Assembly (NCBI GenBank): GCA_015179045.1 | Contig: WHUZ01000068.1 | Location: forward strand, 62,001 to 126,000 | From: Kalaharituber pfeilii | Lineage: Eukaryota > Ascomycota > Pezizomycetes > Pezizales > Pezizaceae | Direction of reading: 5' to 3' | Length of the DNA: 64,000 nucleotides | Part shown: piece by piece, positions 24,451 through 37,700 of the stretch | Layout of the letters: every line of letters begins with the position of its first letter | How positions within the stretch are numbered: the first letter of the stretch is position 1 | Translations under genes and position numbers: made by a program | The notes under the pieces: model-generated | What the model saw: only the letters and a program-made list of their open reading frames with translations | Told to the model about the DNA's origin: nothing | The model's database searches: none

Positions 24451-25296
24451 CCGGTTGGGAACACTGCATCGAGTGGGCCCTATCATACCTGTCAAATTCA
24501 GCTGATTCTAGCTCAGCTCGTTCTGCCACATCTATCAAATTCAGCTCATTCCGTATCTTCTCGTGTCTCGGTTCAGGCATACCATACATCTGAAATTCAG
24601 CTCACTCTACCTCATCCCATCTCGTACCTTGGGCATGCCATACGTCTCAAACTTATCTCATTTGCATTGTAGGCTCGGGCCGGCCATACCTGTCAAATTC
24701 AGCTCATTCTACCACATCTTGCACCGTCATGTCGGGCCAGCTATATGTGTCAAATTCAGCTCATTCTGCATTATCTCGTGCCGACAGCCCGGGCCTGCAA
24801 TTCGTGTAAAATTCAGCTCGTTCTGGCTCACCTCACGCCGTTGAATAGGACCTGCAATTCGTGTGAAATTCAGCTCATTCTGACTCATCTCACGTCGTCG
24901 AATAGGGCCTGCCAAACCTGTGTCGAGTTTAGCTCATTCTGCAGCATCTCGTGCCGGCAGGTTAGGCAAGCCATACCTGTCAAATTCAGCTCATGGTGCC
25001 TGATCTCGCGCTGTTATGTCAGGCCGGCTATACGTGCCAAATTTAGCTTATTCTGCCTCACCTCGTGGGCCGGCCATACCTGTCAACTTTCTCACGCCGT
25101 TGTTAGGTTGGGCCTTCTATGCCTGTCAAATTCAGCTCACTCTACCTCATCTCATGGCGGTAGGTGGGGCCTGCTATACCTGTAAAATTGAGTTCATTCT
25201 TCTTCACCTGAGGCCGTGGGGCCGGACCTACCATATCTCTTAAATTCAACTCATTCTGCCACATCTCATGCTATCAGGCCGGACCTGTCATATCTA

Positions 25297-26055
25297 TGTA
25301 ATAAATCGGTCTGGGTCAGGTCAGGGTACAGGATCCAGGTACAGGGCGGGCGGCAGGCGCCGGGGCGATTTCACAGCAGAGGCAGAGGCAGAGGCAGAGG
25401 CAGAGGCGGTCGGAGCTATGTGATACCGAGAGGTAGATGTATTTGAAAGCTAAATACACAACTTGGGTAGAATACAAGTTGTTGCGTGGAGAGGCAAGAG
25501 AGAGGAGGGGGGAGGGCCTCTTTATAGAAAGCCCTCGGTGGCAAATCCAAGCAAACAAGCAAACGAGCAAACAAACAAACGAAGTACATGGAAAACCGAG
25601 GAAACGACTGGAAGTACATGGAAAACCAAGGAAACGACTAGAAGTACATGGAAGGCCAAGGAAATGACTGGAAGCAGGTAGAAGCGTCAGGAATATCCGG
25701 GAATGAGCTCAGCGATACCTGTCGCTGGTGGATTCCGGAGTATTCCAGCAGGTTCTAGGGCTTTCCGGCAGGTTCTACGGCTTTCCGGCAGGTTCTGGGG
25801 ATCCGGGTTCTTCTAGCAGATTCTGGTAGGTTCTCGGGTTCGGGTTGTTAAGCGATGACCGGGATGCTGGCGGCCATGTTGCTTAAGCGAGCTTACAGGT
25901 GCAGGTATATATACCGGAGTGCTAGAAGGAGTATGACGAGTTGCGAGGGGGTCAGGGTCAGCTGCACGTGTACGAGTACTGGCATGTAGTATATTGATTG
26001 CCAGTATAGGACCGGGGCTGGGGGGTCTTGGGCGAGTCCAGGTTGGATTATTACA
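25297..26055. mobile_element. Solo LTR, 759 bp
   Basis: It begins TGTAATAAATCGG and ends GGATTATTACA, so it has TG...CA ends with an 8-bp terminal inversion (TGTAATAA/TTATTACA). The flanks are ATCTA (25292-25296) and GTCTA (26056-26060), a 5-bp target duplication with one mismatch. Inside are a GAGGCA hexamer run (25379-25408), four units of about 30 bp around AAGTACATGGAAAACC (25583-25675), GGCAGGTTCT repeats and a TATATA motif near 25905. No gag or pol sequence is present, consistent with LTR-LTR recombination. Confidence 0.7.
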
Positions 26056-26060
26056 GTCTA

Positions 26061-26915
26061 CTGTGGTTCACCACTTTCCCGGACACACCACTTTCCCGGA
26101 CACATTTACCACCAAATTGCGCAAGTTTCGCACTCAATATCTCAACAACCACAACAGCATTTGTGAATGCACTTTGTGTAGCTATTAGACAAAGTGTAAT
26201 TCTTGCTATCTAGCACTTTTTCTTCGTCAAAATTTGTGGGTGCAAAGGGATTATGGCTTGTCGCATTTACGTTGGAAGGCTTGGCATTTATTTGTATGGG
26301 ATCTCCATACAAAATGTTTATCAGACTCGAATGTAGTTCTACTCTTCAACGCTAATTACATTAGCTATGATAGTATATGTCAAGAATCACCTGAAGAGGT
26401 ATAGTAAGGTGCTGCATTTAGTTTACTTTCATTTGTTGAATTGTAGAGTTGGTGTACAACTATCTACTTTTCGGCGTTGTTCTCATACAAATGGTTTCTA
26501 TGGGAAATATGAATATTGTGAATAATTTCACAACCATTACAGGTATTACCTAACTACATTGTTCATAGTTTCTGACTGAGTGATGCTATTGAATGTGAGT
26601 GTCTGAGTTTTTTTTATGAATTGATTGCAGGCGTAGCATGCAGAATTCGGGGGTGGTGACATTTGTATGGGGATCCCATACAAATAAATGCCAAGCCTTC
26701 CAACGTAAATGCGACAAGCCATAATCCCTTTGCACCCACAAATTTTGACGAAGAAAAAGTGCTAGATAGCAAGAATTACACTTTGTCTAATAGCTACACA
26801 AAGTGCATTCACAAATGCTGTTGTGGTTGTTGAGATATTGAGTGCGGAACTTGCGCAATTTTGGTGGTAAATGTGTCCGGGAAAGTGGGGTGTCCGGGAA
26901 AGTGGTGAACCACAG
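26061..26915. mobile_element. MITE 2, 855 bp, TA target duplication
   Basis: Long terminal inverted repeats of about 255 bp (26061-26317 and 26659-26915), beginning CTGTGGTTCACCACTTTCCC, are nearly identical and enclose about 341 bp of AT-rich sequence. TA flanks both ends (26059-26060 and 26916-26917). Removing the MITE and the solo LTR restores the sequence of the foldback element's other arm at ATATCTATCAAATTC. No transposase frame is present. Confidence 0.88.
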
Positions 26916-27110
26916 TATCAAATTCAATGCTGGCGAGAGAGACCTGTCATAATTGTTAAGTTGAGCTCAGGTTGCTGGACTACTTGGCACTTCAGCCCTT
27001 TAGCTTAGGCGCAAGCTATGTCAAATGCGACTAGGTTCAATCCGGCGCGAGGCGTAACCAGCAGTACTTACGACGAGTGGCCGTGATTCCTGTAACTATA
27101 GTACTATAAT

Positions 27111-27178
27111 AGCCGACAGTAGGTCTGAGCCGACGGCAGGTCTGAGCCGACGGCAGGTCTGAGCCGACGTCAGGTCTT
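27111..27178. repeat. 17-bp tandem repeat, four copies
   Basis: Units of the form AGCCGACGGCAGGTCTG with one to three differences. The repeat lies between the foldback element and the left edge of duplication copy 2. Confidence 0.8.
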
Positions 27179-28149
27179 GGCATTTTTATCAAATTTCTTG
27201 GCAAGATGACCAAATTGGGACGAAAAACACTGGGCAGCTTGTAACCAACCCATACACATACACTCCTCAGCATCAGCAAGCTGAGTTCGCTCCTGGGCAT
27301 AGGGAATCAAAATATTTGACCGCTTCGACCGTTGAACCCCGCGGATTGAATATTCAAGGGTTAGAAGTAACTTTAAATGCTCCTATGCATAATAAATTGA
27401 AAAACGAGGTCAAGAAAATACGTCGGCGCACGTGTAATGGTACCTCATTTACCGAATCGCTCTGGCAACATGCACGAGGGGAAATAGAAAGAACGTGCTA
27501 AGTAAAATAGACGGAGCAAGAAACATTTTACTAAATGTACCAGTCATTTTTACGTATCACCTTACATAGCCCAGCTCCTCCGCCTATGACCTGCGCTGTT
27601 CTGTAGAGTATAGACACAATCAACCTAAGCGGGCAAGCACATGCATCGAGTTGTCTAACCAATGTAGGTACAGTATGCGCACTACTGTACTTAGTGCTGT
27701 AGAGGAGGGAAGTGGACTAGAGGGAAGAAGGAGTAAATCACTGGAATTGAACGAGGTCTATGGATCTGACTTTCTTCAACCTTATAACGATGATTGTATT
27801 GTATTGTATTGTGTGCTGCTACAGAGAAGGCCTCCTCCTCCCTCTTGATATACCCGTAATTCTCAAGTACCCCCTTCCCCTTTTGGTAGTTTCCCAGTTC
27901 GTCAACCCGCCGAACCTTCTAGTACCCTCTCCTCTGGCCTTCCTTTACCAGGGCACGTGAAATGCCAAGGTCCTCCCCAGGTTTGCGACAGTGCCTATGA
28001 TATCCCTGTACCTTCCCGCCCCCGAAACTCAGATAACTAAGATATCATACCCCGCAATGCCAAGATCCCCAGCCGATCGCGTCCACGTTTAAGCTGAAGT
28101 CCACTTCATACAACACTCCCATCTACATCAATCACCCCAACCTCCTCAA

Positions 28150-31100
28150 CGGTCGCCAAATCTCCCTCATCTCTTTTTTAATCTGCCGTACTCCAATTCT
28201 ACCTGAAGATTCTTCTCTTCCCTTTTTGCACTAGCATTATGCATTTTAGCCTGATCTCCGTCCTCGTCATTGCTATGCCCTCTCCATTTTCTCCGCCTGC
28301 GTCCCATTGCTGTCTTGCTCGCGGCAATGTGGGGAAACGGAGGATTGAAAATGGCTGCAGCGGAACATATTCCTTTGATTTTCGGGACGTTCGTCCTGGG
28401 TTTTCGTGAGGCAGTGCTTTGGATGTGCGTTTGAGTAAATGGAAGCGCCTAAGTCGGTAACGGGAGCAGCGGAACCTGACGCCTCCCTCCTTGTCCTTAC
28501 CCTAGTGCCGCCAGCATTTTCGGGACTCAATGCGCCCGTCATGACAGGGACAATCGCCTCCTTCTTTCCTTGTTACCGCTTTCCTCCACTTTCATCCACA
28601 CCTCGTCGGGAGTCTGTTCGTACACGAGGATTTTGGTGTTTCGGTTGCGAGGATGCCTTTGGTATGTGCAGCGGGGGTGGACAAGCCCTCCCAAAAGCAG
28701 AAATTCGGGTTCGCGATAAATTGGTTGTGATGGTGGGGTAGTTGGGGCTTTGGGGATTTCAGAATGAGCTGGTGGAGGTCGTGGAAGCGGAACCATTGCG
28801 GGCGTACCCCAGAATCCTCACTCACTCTTTCTTGCATCCATCTTGTTTGCGCGATTTTGTACGGTATCATTTACTCTTTCTTCCTCTTTCCCCAATTCAT
28901 ACCCTCTGTCATCAGCCTGCGGTTCCACCGTTGCCTCAGCACCAAAATACACCCCACTCCACTCCTTGCCTACCATTTTTGCCATCCCTGGCCCTTTATC
29001 CATCCTTACTCCCACTGCTTCCACCATCGCAGTCTTTGGCATCGGAGGCGGCGTTTTCGGTATCTCTAATGGGTTGCACATTCTCTTCCCTTCCTAACCA
29101 GAAGATCATCTTGAACCTCCAACTTCTCCACGGTCCCCCAGGAACGAAGTGTACCCATTCATATGCCCTATCTCGGCACTGACGATGTAGATTTGGTAGT
29201 ATTGGGCGTTTTGCGTTGCCGCCGATTCACCATCATGCCGACTAGTGCTCGAAGACCACCTGTGCACCCGCTGAGTGCAATGTTATGAAGCCTCCTGCGT
29301 CAGGTGTGGTGGTAGCTGTGGTGGTAGTTTTCTCTACTTTCTGATCATGGAGGAACTCGGTTCCTGTGTGGGGACTGGGACGCTTCCACTGCTATATCCA
29401 TATGCAATAATTGCGGTGGCACATACATCTATTTCGGGTTCAGAATACTCTAGCTTGCACTTTCGATCCGTTTTGTGGCCTCTTCTCAATATCTTGCTTT
29501 TCTCTTCTTCCTAGTCTTCCTCTTCCCTTGCCCTTACATGCACATCTGGCTTTTGGTTTTGATTTCCGCTTCAGCTTTTCCATCCTCTTCCCCTTTCGTC
29601 CTTCCTCATCCGCTGCTGCTCCTCCTGCTGTGTTTCAAGGAGGAAGGATGTCAACACTTCTTTCTCATCCTGTTTCTCTTTCCCTGATTATGATGCTGCC
29701 TGTGTGTATTCGTTCTATGTTTACTGCAGGAACTATCGACATCTATGTCGGGTTTTGCACCACTGTCGATCTTTGAACAGGAAGGAGGTGGTAGGGTTCA
29801 TGGGGACGGAAAGCGGTGGAGAAAGTGGATATGGATAGGATGGCAGATGGAGTGATGATTGTGATGATGATTATAATTGCGACAATTGCCATCACGCTGG
29901 TGCTGACACAGACAACGCCGAGAATAGTATGGAACGCAAATCCTGCTTTCTCTGCACTCGACATACCGTACACTCGAACAAACCGTTTCTTTGTCCAGCG
30001 ACATTTCTCCAGTCGGCATCCCACATGCAATATACATTGACGAATAGTCAAACTTGACATTCCCGACTTGAAAGTGAAGAGCTGAATATTAGGCCAAACT
30101 CTGCAGTTGGGATATTGATAGACATGGAGTGGTGGACGATATGCTGGACGATATATACTCCCTGATTCTATGTATCAGAGGGTAGATTATCTATATTGCG
30201 GAAGAGTCACCTATTCTGTCGGGAGCTTGGTGCTGGGGAGAGGAGTTCAACCGCGGCTTCCACTTTAGAGACTTATTGCAGATCCACGGATGACGATGAA
30301 CCTTTTTCGACGCTGCTGCCTCTCCAATCTCAATTTGTACCTTGTTCCGCCAACGACGTTGCCTGGGTCCTCCGGTTCTTTCATTCATTGGAATCTAAAC
30401 TGTGTTAATAAGCTTCTCTCCGCTTGTTCTTTTCCTCCTGACTCTCCCCTCTAACATGCGACGTGAGAACTACCGGTGGAGACTAATGCCCGCAAGTCAA
30501 TTTACCCCGCATCGCCTGTAACCGCTTGTTTTTGCCTCAGCTATATCTCCTCAATTTCCTCCTGTACCACCTCTTTCACCTCCTTCGCAACTTCCGTGAA
30601 TGTGACCTTTGTCTCGCGAAGTTTCTCAAATATACCCATTTTCTTGCCCACCTTCCCTTTCACAGGGCGCCAAACATCTACACCCGAGTTTATTGGTCGG
30701 AGGAGTGTCTCAAGTGCGAGTTTATGTCAGAAATCTGAATCTGAACTGGAGCCTGACGATGAACTTGTTGAACTTGACTTCGGTTTGAACCTTTTGATGA
30801 TGGTGAGAGTGAGGATGAGGTTGAGAATTGAGGGTGAAGAGGACGAAGATGATGAAGAAGATAACATTATGAAAGAACCCCGGAAGCCATTGTCCCAACA
30901 TTTCAACCTAACTCTCGTCCGATGTCAACTCCCATTCCGATTCCGATGGCTCCCCTATCCGAGCAGAAGCATTTGCGCTTGGGCTGTGAATCGATGAAAA
31001 ACTATACCGCTTTCCTAAAGTCTGCCTTTATTGGAAGCTTGTCATTATGTTCAACGACTTCCACTAATCCCAATACGTTCTGTGGTGCAATTCTGGGATT

Positions 31101-31340
31101 TTGAATTTTGTCATTGTGTTGATACTAGGGATGGGGAGGGTGATGTCAGTGGAGGTGATGGAGATGAAGGATCTGGTGAGAAGTGCACTGGGGATTCCGC
31201 TTCTGGTATTTGTGGTGGTGCTTTTTGGAGGTGGCCGTGTTCTTGTTGGTGCTATCTCTATCTAGTACTTCGACCACTGCGAGCGGGGAAGAAGGGGGGG
31301 TGGGGTATGTTAGCAATTGAGCTTCAAAGATCATCGTCAT
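28150..31340 (-). pseudogene. Decayed minus-strand coding tract, duplication copy 2
   Basis: This is the counterpart of 7600-10490. The minus-strand window 30541-30726 is open for 61 codons, exactly as long as 9955-10140, with conservative differences (KEVKEVVQEEIEEI against KEGKEMVQEDIEEI). Nearby pieces include 28539-28796 (contains PIYREPEFLLLGGLVHP). Shared frame breaks show that the gene was already dead when the segment duplicated. The family is not recognised. Confidence 0.3.
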
Positions 31341-32359
31341 GACTACTCGCTACCAACCGTTACACGATAGCCGACACATCACAAAGGGGGGCTGGTGATA
31401 TCGCGTCTCTCATCCTTTGCAAAGGGAACAAAAGTCGAAAAGAGACACTGATAGTATGCTATGCCAGTCAAACCGAGAAATTAAATATAATCGCTAACAG
31501 GATACGAAGCAAGGGACTCCAACAGAACTCAACTGGAGCCCTTCCCCCCCTTATGACCTCCACCCTACTGCCATCATCTCTCTTCAGGTTCTCAAATCCC
31601 AGGACGCACATCGCTGCTACGCAGCCATGACCTTTACGCACTCGAGTTTCCAGGCGGACGAAGGGTCCGTTCAGAGTAAAACAACGACGTCATATGCAAA
31701 TTCCATCTGCTAGCTCTCGAATCTGAGTCCTGACCAGACGAAAACCTGCATCCCCCGTCTCCATTCCTGCTGCTGCATACACATCCGGATACGGTGCCAC
31801 TTGTGTACGTGATGTGTGGCGATGGAGGTGGGGATACCGCGTATCTTGGGGCCTGGTGGTAGGACGAAAGAATGCTCATGGTAGAAGGGTCATGGCGGGC
31901 AATAATGGGTGGTGGTGGATGCGTGACATGCAATGAAGTTTTTTGGAGGTGGAGGAGGGCTGGGTTCTGCAGGGGGTACTGCTAGTGATGCTGCGGGAGG
32001 CGGGGCGCGGGGACGGGTGCCAATTTCTCTCGCTCCTTCTTTTGAAAGACTGTTTTGACCGATGCACCAGTGGACGCAATTGGGCGATGGGTCGACCTAT
32101 CTACCCAATGTTGATGGATCGTTCAACATATCCACTAATGCGTTGGTAGTTATAGATCGTTTGAACGATGCAGCAATGTGATCTGCTTGAACCTTTCCCA
32201 ACTGCATTATCGCGCGATACAGGGGTGTGATTGAATACTGAATCGACTGGCTAATTATCACAGAATGAACAGAAACAATAAACTGCCAACAATCTGATGG
32301 AATGCGCGAGAACACTCAGCTCTTGCCAATGAGTACCCATCACCCCTCCGCCAGTAAAA

Positions 32360-32590
32360 ATAAAATAGACAGCAAAAGGTTAAAAACGAGTTACCCCGGT
32401 TCCAACTCCCTGTTGATCATCGCTATAATTCTAGAATTCTAACTCTCAAGAGATCATTGTTGGAACCGGAGCATTACAGTCCATCTCATAGATGAGATGC
32501 CGGACAACCCTCTTCCCCAGCTCGACTCAAGAAGCGAACCGGGGCCCTCAATTCTACACCTCTCCATGGCGCTTGTTGTTACCTCCATCG
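32360..32590 (-). repeat. Possible SINE-like repeat, copy 2
   Basis: Same structure as 11660-11905: an 11-bp inverted repeat CCGGTTCCAAC / GTTGGAACCGG and a T-rich end on the minus strand. The B-box-like motif is GGTTCGCTTCT here, one base further from consensus. Confidence 0.3.
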
Positions 32591-34731
32591 CTGGAGACAA
32601 CAGCATTCCACTTCGACCAAGGCGCAGGTCAGTTCGAAACGGCTGAAAAAAAAGAAAGATATAACCCTGTTATCGCCCACTCCAGCCGCCGCATCGCACC
32701 GTGAGTTCGCACCGCCACACCACCCCACTACCCCACCGCCCGCCCCCGACAACCCCTCCGGCGTGCTACGTCCCCCTTTAGCAGCCCCTCCAGCAGCCGC
32801 AACAGCATTTCAGCATTTCGCACTACCCTCTCGCACCACCCCTTCAGCCGCACATTCAGCCACCACGTTGAACCGCACTTACATCCCCGTGTCCCGCCGC
32901 CTCTCAACTGCGCCTCCCGCCGCAGCAGCCGCTTGAGCAGCCGCTCGAGTAGCGCCTTCAGCAGATGCTCCAGCAGCGACTTCGAAGGTTCTGCCAGCAA
33001 CATAGTCCTCCCCTGGTCCAACCACTCCATCCGCACCACCCTTTCAGCAGCCATTCTGGTGGCCCCTTTAACAGCCTCTCGGATAACACAAATTTCTCCT
33101 TGGTAGGTCGACTATTTCCATGCACTTTTGTTCTATATTATTTTTCTTTAACTCTCGGGTCCTCAACCTTTTATATATACCAACCTCCGACAGCCCCTCC
33201 GCTCCGCTTCTGCCTCCGCTTCTCCCACATCTGCCTCTCCCTTCACCCCTACGACTGCCCCTCCACCTCTCCTGCCCCCCTCTCTCACCCTCTCACTGTC
33301 GCACTGCACTGACAGGAATGATAGGACCATCGTGATTATCAGCATATAACGGACTGTGACAAGGCTCATACCTCCGCCTTTTACATAGCTACCTTTCTCT
33401 AAATAACGCAAATCACTCCCTGGTAAATTGACTGCTCTATTTTTCTTTTTTCTTCTTGATACCTCATTGTTTTGCGCTTCCTTGTGCCTGTATTGGCATC
33501 TTCACTTTAAGTATCATGGGCTATTTGGGTCCATGGGGTATCCAGGCAGACCAGGTCTATGATATTGTTGGCGGAGGTAGGAGTAGCTGAGTTTGTCTGT
33601 TAATTCCAAAGCGAGAGGGGGTGCACCTCCTAGAAAACAAGCAACTTATGAGAATGAGAGTGCAGACGGACCTGCTCTTGGTCGGCGGAGGGAATCTGGC
33701 TGAGTTGGGCTGTGGATTTCGAAGCACGAGGTACTGCTCTTCTTAGAAAGCAAGTGACAAACATCTGATTGCAGGGGTTGTCAGTACACGGTGGTTCCTA
33801 GACGGACTAGGTCTATAGCATAGCCTCGCGGAGGAAAGCCTGACTCAGATGAGTTGTGAATTCCGAAGCCACAGGTGCTGTCCCTCTTAAGAACAAGCAT
33901 CTTCTGGGTACACGGGGGTCGCGGGTTCACGGGGTTCGGTGCGAAAGGTGAGCTTCTACTCATGCTATATACTTGTTTTTCTCTTTTTCTTTTTCCTTTG
34001 TCAACGTTTTCAACTTGCGCCATCATCATTGTTTTGATGTTGAGCTATGGGTTACTTACGTGTGTGGTGTTTATGCCCGTGATGGACGGCTCAAGGGAGA
34101 AGATAAGAGAAGGAGGTTTTTACTAAGCGGTAGTCTGGTTCGAGACTGGGTTTTTACGTCAGATCCTTCATTACGTCAACCGAAATAGGGTACTGTAATC
34201 AATAAATGAATGAAATATAAATTTCAGGTTCAACGTATGTGTGTTGGTATGCAACTTAATCTCGTTTACCAAACCGTTCTTAAAACGAGATGAATAGTGC
34301 TGAATAGATGGAGCATGGACGTTGTATAAAGCCAGTGCACGTGGTTCTTCTCTCCCGAATCTCAGCTCCTTCGGGTAAGACCGGATGTGCACCAACGGTC
34401 ACCCCTACGAAGTACATTCATTGCATCTCACATCCCGTTAAACTCGAATTCGTGGTACTGTAGCTCTAAGGGATATTCCATTACCGGTAGCTTACCGGTG
34501 GTCTTAAACCTATAAAAGCTGCTCATTTCCATAGCAACTTTGAACCGAAGTACTAGATTACAATACTGTAAGTACCTACGGTGCGCATGTGCATGTGTGT
34601 ACGGGAGCACCTGGCCTGCATATCGCCAGACTTGGCGGCAATTCTGAGGCTGAGCCATAATCACCTCCGCATATTGGTCGCGATCCGACAGACAACTAAT
34701 CTTACACCGGACATTCTGCAGAAAGATCCCA

Positions 34732-34737
34732 TATAAA
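34732..34737 (+). promoter_or_regulatory. TATA box of NLR copy C
   Basis: TATAAA lies 39 nt before the ATG at 34771, at the same position as in copy B. Confidence 0.55.
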
Positions 34738-34770
34738 GTACACCATACCACAACATCGCAGTCAATAGCC

Positions 34771-37700
34771 ATGTTCCGGAAGAAGAAAGAAAGTATTGGA
34801 CAGCCATCCATCACCAAACAATCGAGAACCTTGGATAGGCTCCTAAGGCCATTCAAGCGAGATAGCCGAAGCCGCTCCCAAAGCCGCAGTCCTGGGACCC
34901 CAGGATCCCCCGCCAATGATCCGCAGCCATCCCATAGCCTCCATAGGAAAGCAGGTGAAGAGGAACAAGGCACACAGCATTGCAACCCCCCTTCACAACA
35001 GCAGCATGCCGAGACTTCAATCTTACCTCAAATAGATCGCCAGCGGGAAAAACCTAGCTCTCTTGTGCCTGATGATGGGGAGAATCATTCTATCCATGAT
35101 GAACCTGAGTCAGCCAAAGCCCAGCACGATAAAATTAAATTGTGGGTGGAAGCACATGAAAGGCTTCCGGAAAAATCCAAAAAGACCTTGGCAGATTGTG
35201 GAATAATCATCAGTGCAGAATCCAGTCAAGCTGGATTCTTGGATGAAATTCTGAGTTTTGCAAACCAGGCAAAAGAGAAAGTGGAAGCAAAAGATCGGAA
35301 AATCAAGTTTGGGGATATGCAAATCGATGTGGGACAAAAGGCACAAGCAATGGTCCACTGGATTAATAAGTTCAAGAGTATTGGGGATATAGTTGTACAA
35401 TATGACCCGGTGCATGCAGCTCTGCCTTCAAAGTGCCTTGGGCAGGGGTTAGATTTATCTTGCAAGTAAGTAAACGTCCAGACACCCCCTCCTTGCCTCC
35501 CGGTGATTTTCATTGGGGTGAACACCATCTATTACGTATTGCTTTTTCCGGCAGGCCATTGCATGATTAACTAACACCTTTTGGTCCACCAGATTATTGT
35601 TGATAAGCAAGAGTCCATGGAAGCAGCAGTGCTCGGAATGGAACGCATTACTATACTCATAAGCCGAGGTACCATATATGAGCAGTACTTGTATCTAAAA
35701 TCTGAGGAGGTACCTATGGAATTGAGGAGAGCAACGGACGGCCTTCGCGAAGCTCTCGTAAAATTATATGCAACAATACTGAGCCTATTGGGTGTTCTTA
35801 TAGAACTCTTCACAAGTAATACGGGTATGTGGTCACGCTTTCCTCAGTTTGTATTGTGATTGCTAATTTTAATGAACTACTATGTGCATCAGCAAAACAT
35901 ATTCTGAACAGTGTAGTACGCCCAGGTGCTATTCTGGAAGAGCTCAACAAACTAGATGGACCAGAGTGTGCAGCGAACATAGCAGCTAGTGTAGTGGAAA
36001 ATTGCTGTAAGCTTGCCTCAGTGACACCCTTAAGCAGTTTGCAGCTAATTAACACTATGAAACACAGATCAAAAGGAGTCAAGACACTCTACCAAAGGTA
36101 TGAACTTGCTTCAGTAAGTCTAGCATAGTAACTCTAACTTAGCTTTATCTAGAAGTGTTCAACGGCCTCAAGATGCTTCTCCAAAGCTTTGAGCCTATGA
36201 TAGCCCAAATGAATACAGCTGTGATGTACATATATAAACAAATTGAAGGTATTTTACAGGCCCAATGGGAACTCTCTTGATAAGTCAAATTAATTATTCA
36301 TGGGCCTTAGAAACTAGGAAGATCACAATCCTCAAATGGTTTTCTGAGGTCCCATATCGAAGTCACCATGACCTGGCACAAGAGGGCCGAGTAGAGGGTA
36401 CTGGACAATGGTTTTTTGGAAGGCAAGAATTTCAAAGCTGGCTGGAATCAAAGCAGTCACAAATGTTATGGCTGCATGGGATTCGTGAGTTAATTCTGCT
36501 ACCATCCACACCATAGAAAGGTACTAACTTTCTACCTTACTCAGCTGGTGCTGGAAAGACAAAGCTAGTGTAAGGATCAAAACCCCTCTTTGAAGCTCCT
36601 AATGGCAAATGGCTAATAAAGCTTTGGGTATCCCTTACAGCTCCGCGACTATTGACTATTTGCACCTGATGGTGGACAAAGTATCATTCTTCTATTGCAA
36701 GCGTGATGAAGATATTCGTCGTGATACCCATCAAATTTTACTTTCCCTGGTCAAACAGCTTGCATGTCCAGACACCGAGAAGATATGTGCAATTGCACTG
36801 GAAGCCTACAACAAAGAACAGAAAGACCCTGCCGCTAGGAAGCATCTGCCACTTGATGCAACCATCAGCCTATTTATCCAATTGGTTGACTGTTACCAAG
36901 ACCCAGTCATTGTCTTGGATGCTCTCGATGAATGTCCCAAAGACTCCATAGTTTCGATTCTTAACGCATTCTTCACCATCATGAAGAAATCCACAGTTTC
37001 CGTCAAGGTGCTGGTATCCAGCCGCCATAGTCTGGATATTCAAACCCGTCTGCAGAATGTTCCTCATGTAACTATTGAGGCAAGAGATAATGCTGAAGAT
37101 ATTAAAAATTATGTTGAAAATGAGTTGAAGGCCAGAATTGAGGACAAGAGGCTGCTGCGGGGAAGGGTATCGTCAAACCTTAGAGCAAAAATTAAGGAAG
37201 TGCTTCTGAGTGGCGCTAATGTAATGTAAGTACCTATCTATCCTACATTTAATATTCTTTATCCAAGGTTTTCAGCTTTGAGAGTGAGGATCTATTTACT
37301 GGTAATATTAATCAGAGGTACTTACGAATATCTTAGGTTTCTCTGGGTTGATTATCAACTACGGGAGCTCTGTGCCCTAAATCTTGAGCGGGATGTTCAT
37401 AAACGTCTGGGAAAGCTGCCCAAAAATTTGACGGAGGTGTATAACGAAATCATGACTTCAATAGGACTCCAACATGAAAGTGAACCTATCCTTGCAGAGC
37501 GAGCTCTGAAGTGGATGCTTGTTTCTTGCACACCATTGAGTCCCAGCGAACTATGTGCAGCTGCAGAGGTTGACTCTGAAGATGACACGGAGGCCACAGA
37601 AGTACTTAATCTTGACCATTTACTTGGCTTTTGTAGGGGATTACTTATTTTAGATAATTCTCTGAATGTTGTTCGTTTTGCACACGTGTCAGTGCAAGAA

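Larger units (their letters stand above)
22544..27093. repeat. Large inverted-repeat (foldback) element with nested insertions
   Basis: The ends are inverted copies starting ACAGGAATC. The outer arms 22544-22725 and 26916-27093 match. The inner arms 22725-23548 and 24467-25296 continue the match as an inverted repeat of about 820 bp. Both arms are made of imperfect units of about 55-60 bp around GAGCTGAATTTGACAGGTAT. The loop (23549-24466) holds further units, a GGCCTGGACC-rich tract and a 12-bp minisatellite. The right arm is split at a TA by a MITE and a solo LTR. No clear target-site duplication flanks the whole element and no transposase is visible, so it looks like a non-autonomous foldback element. 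Confidence 0.8.

Noticed and set aside
24078..24593. 171-codon Ser/His/Phe frame and the minus-strand Met/Ala/Glu frame in the same place
   Set aside because: Both are translations of the 12-bp minisatellite.
22690..25300. Regularly spaced repeats considered as a CRISPR-like array
   Set aside because: Units are contiguous and imperfect, with no constant repeat and unique spacer pattern, occur in inverted arms, and the genome appears eukaryotic.
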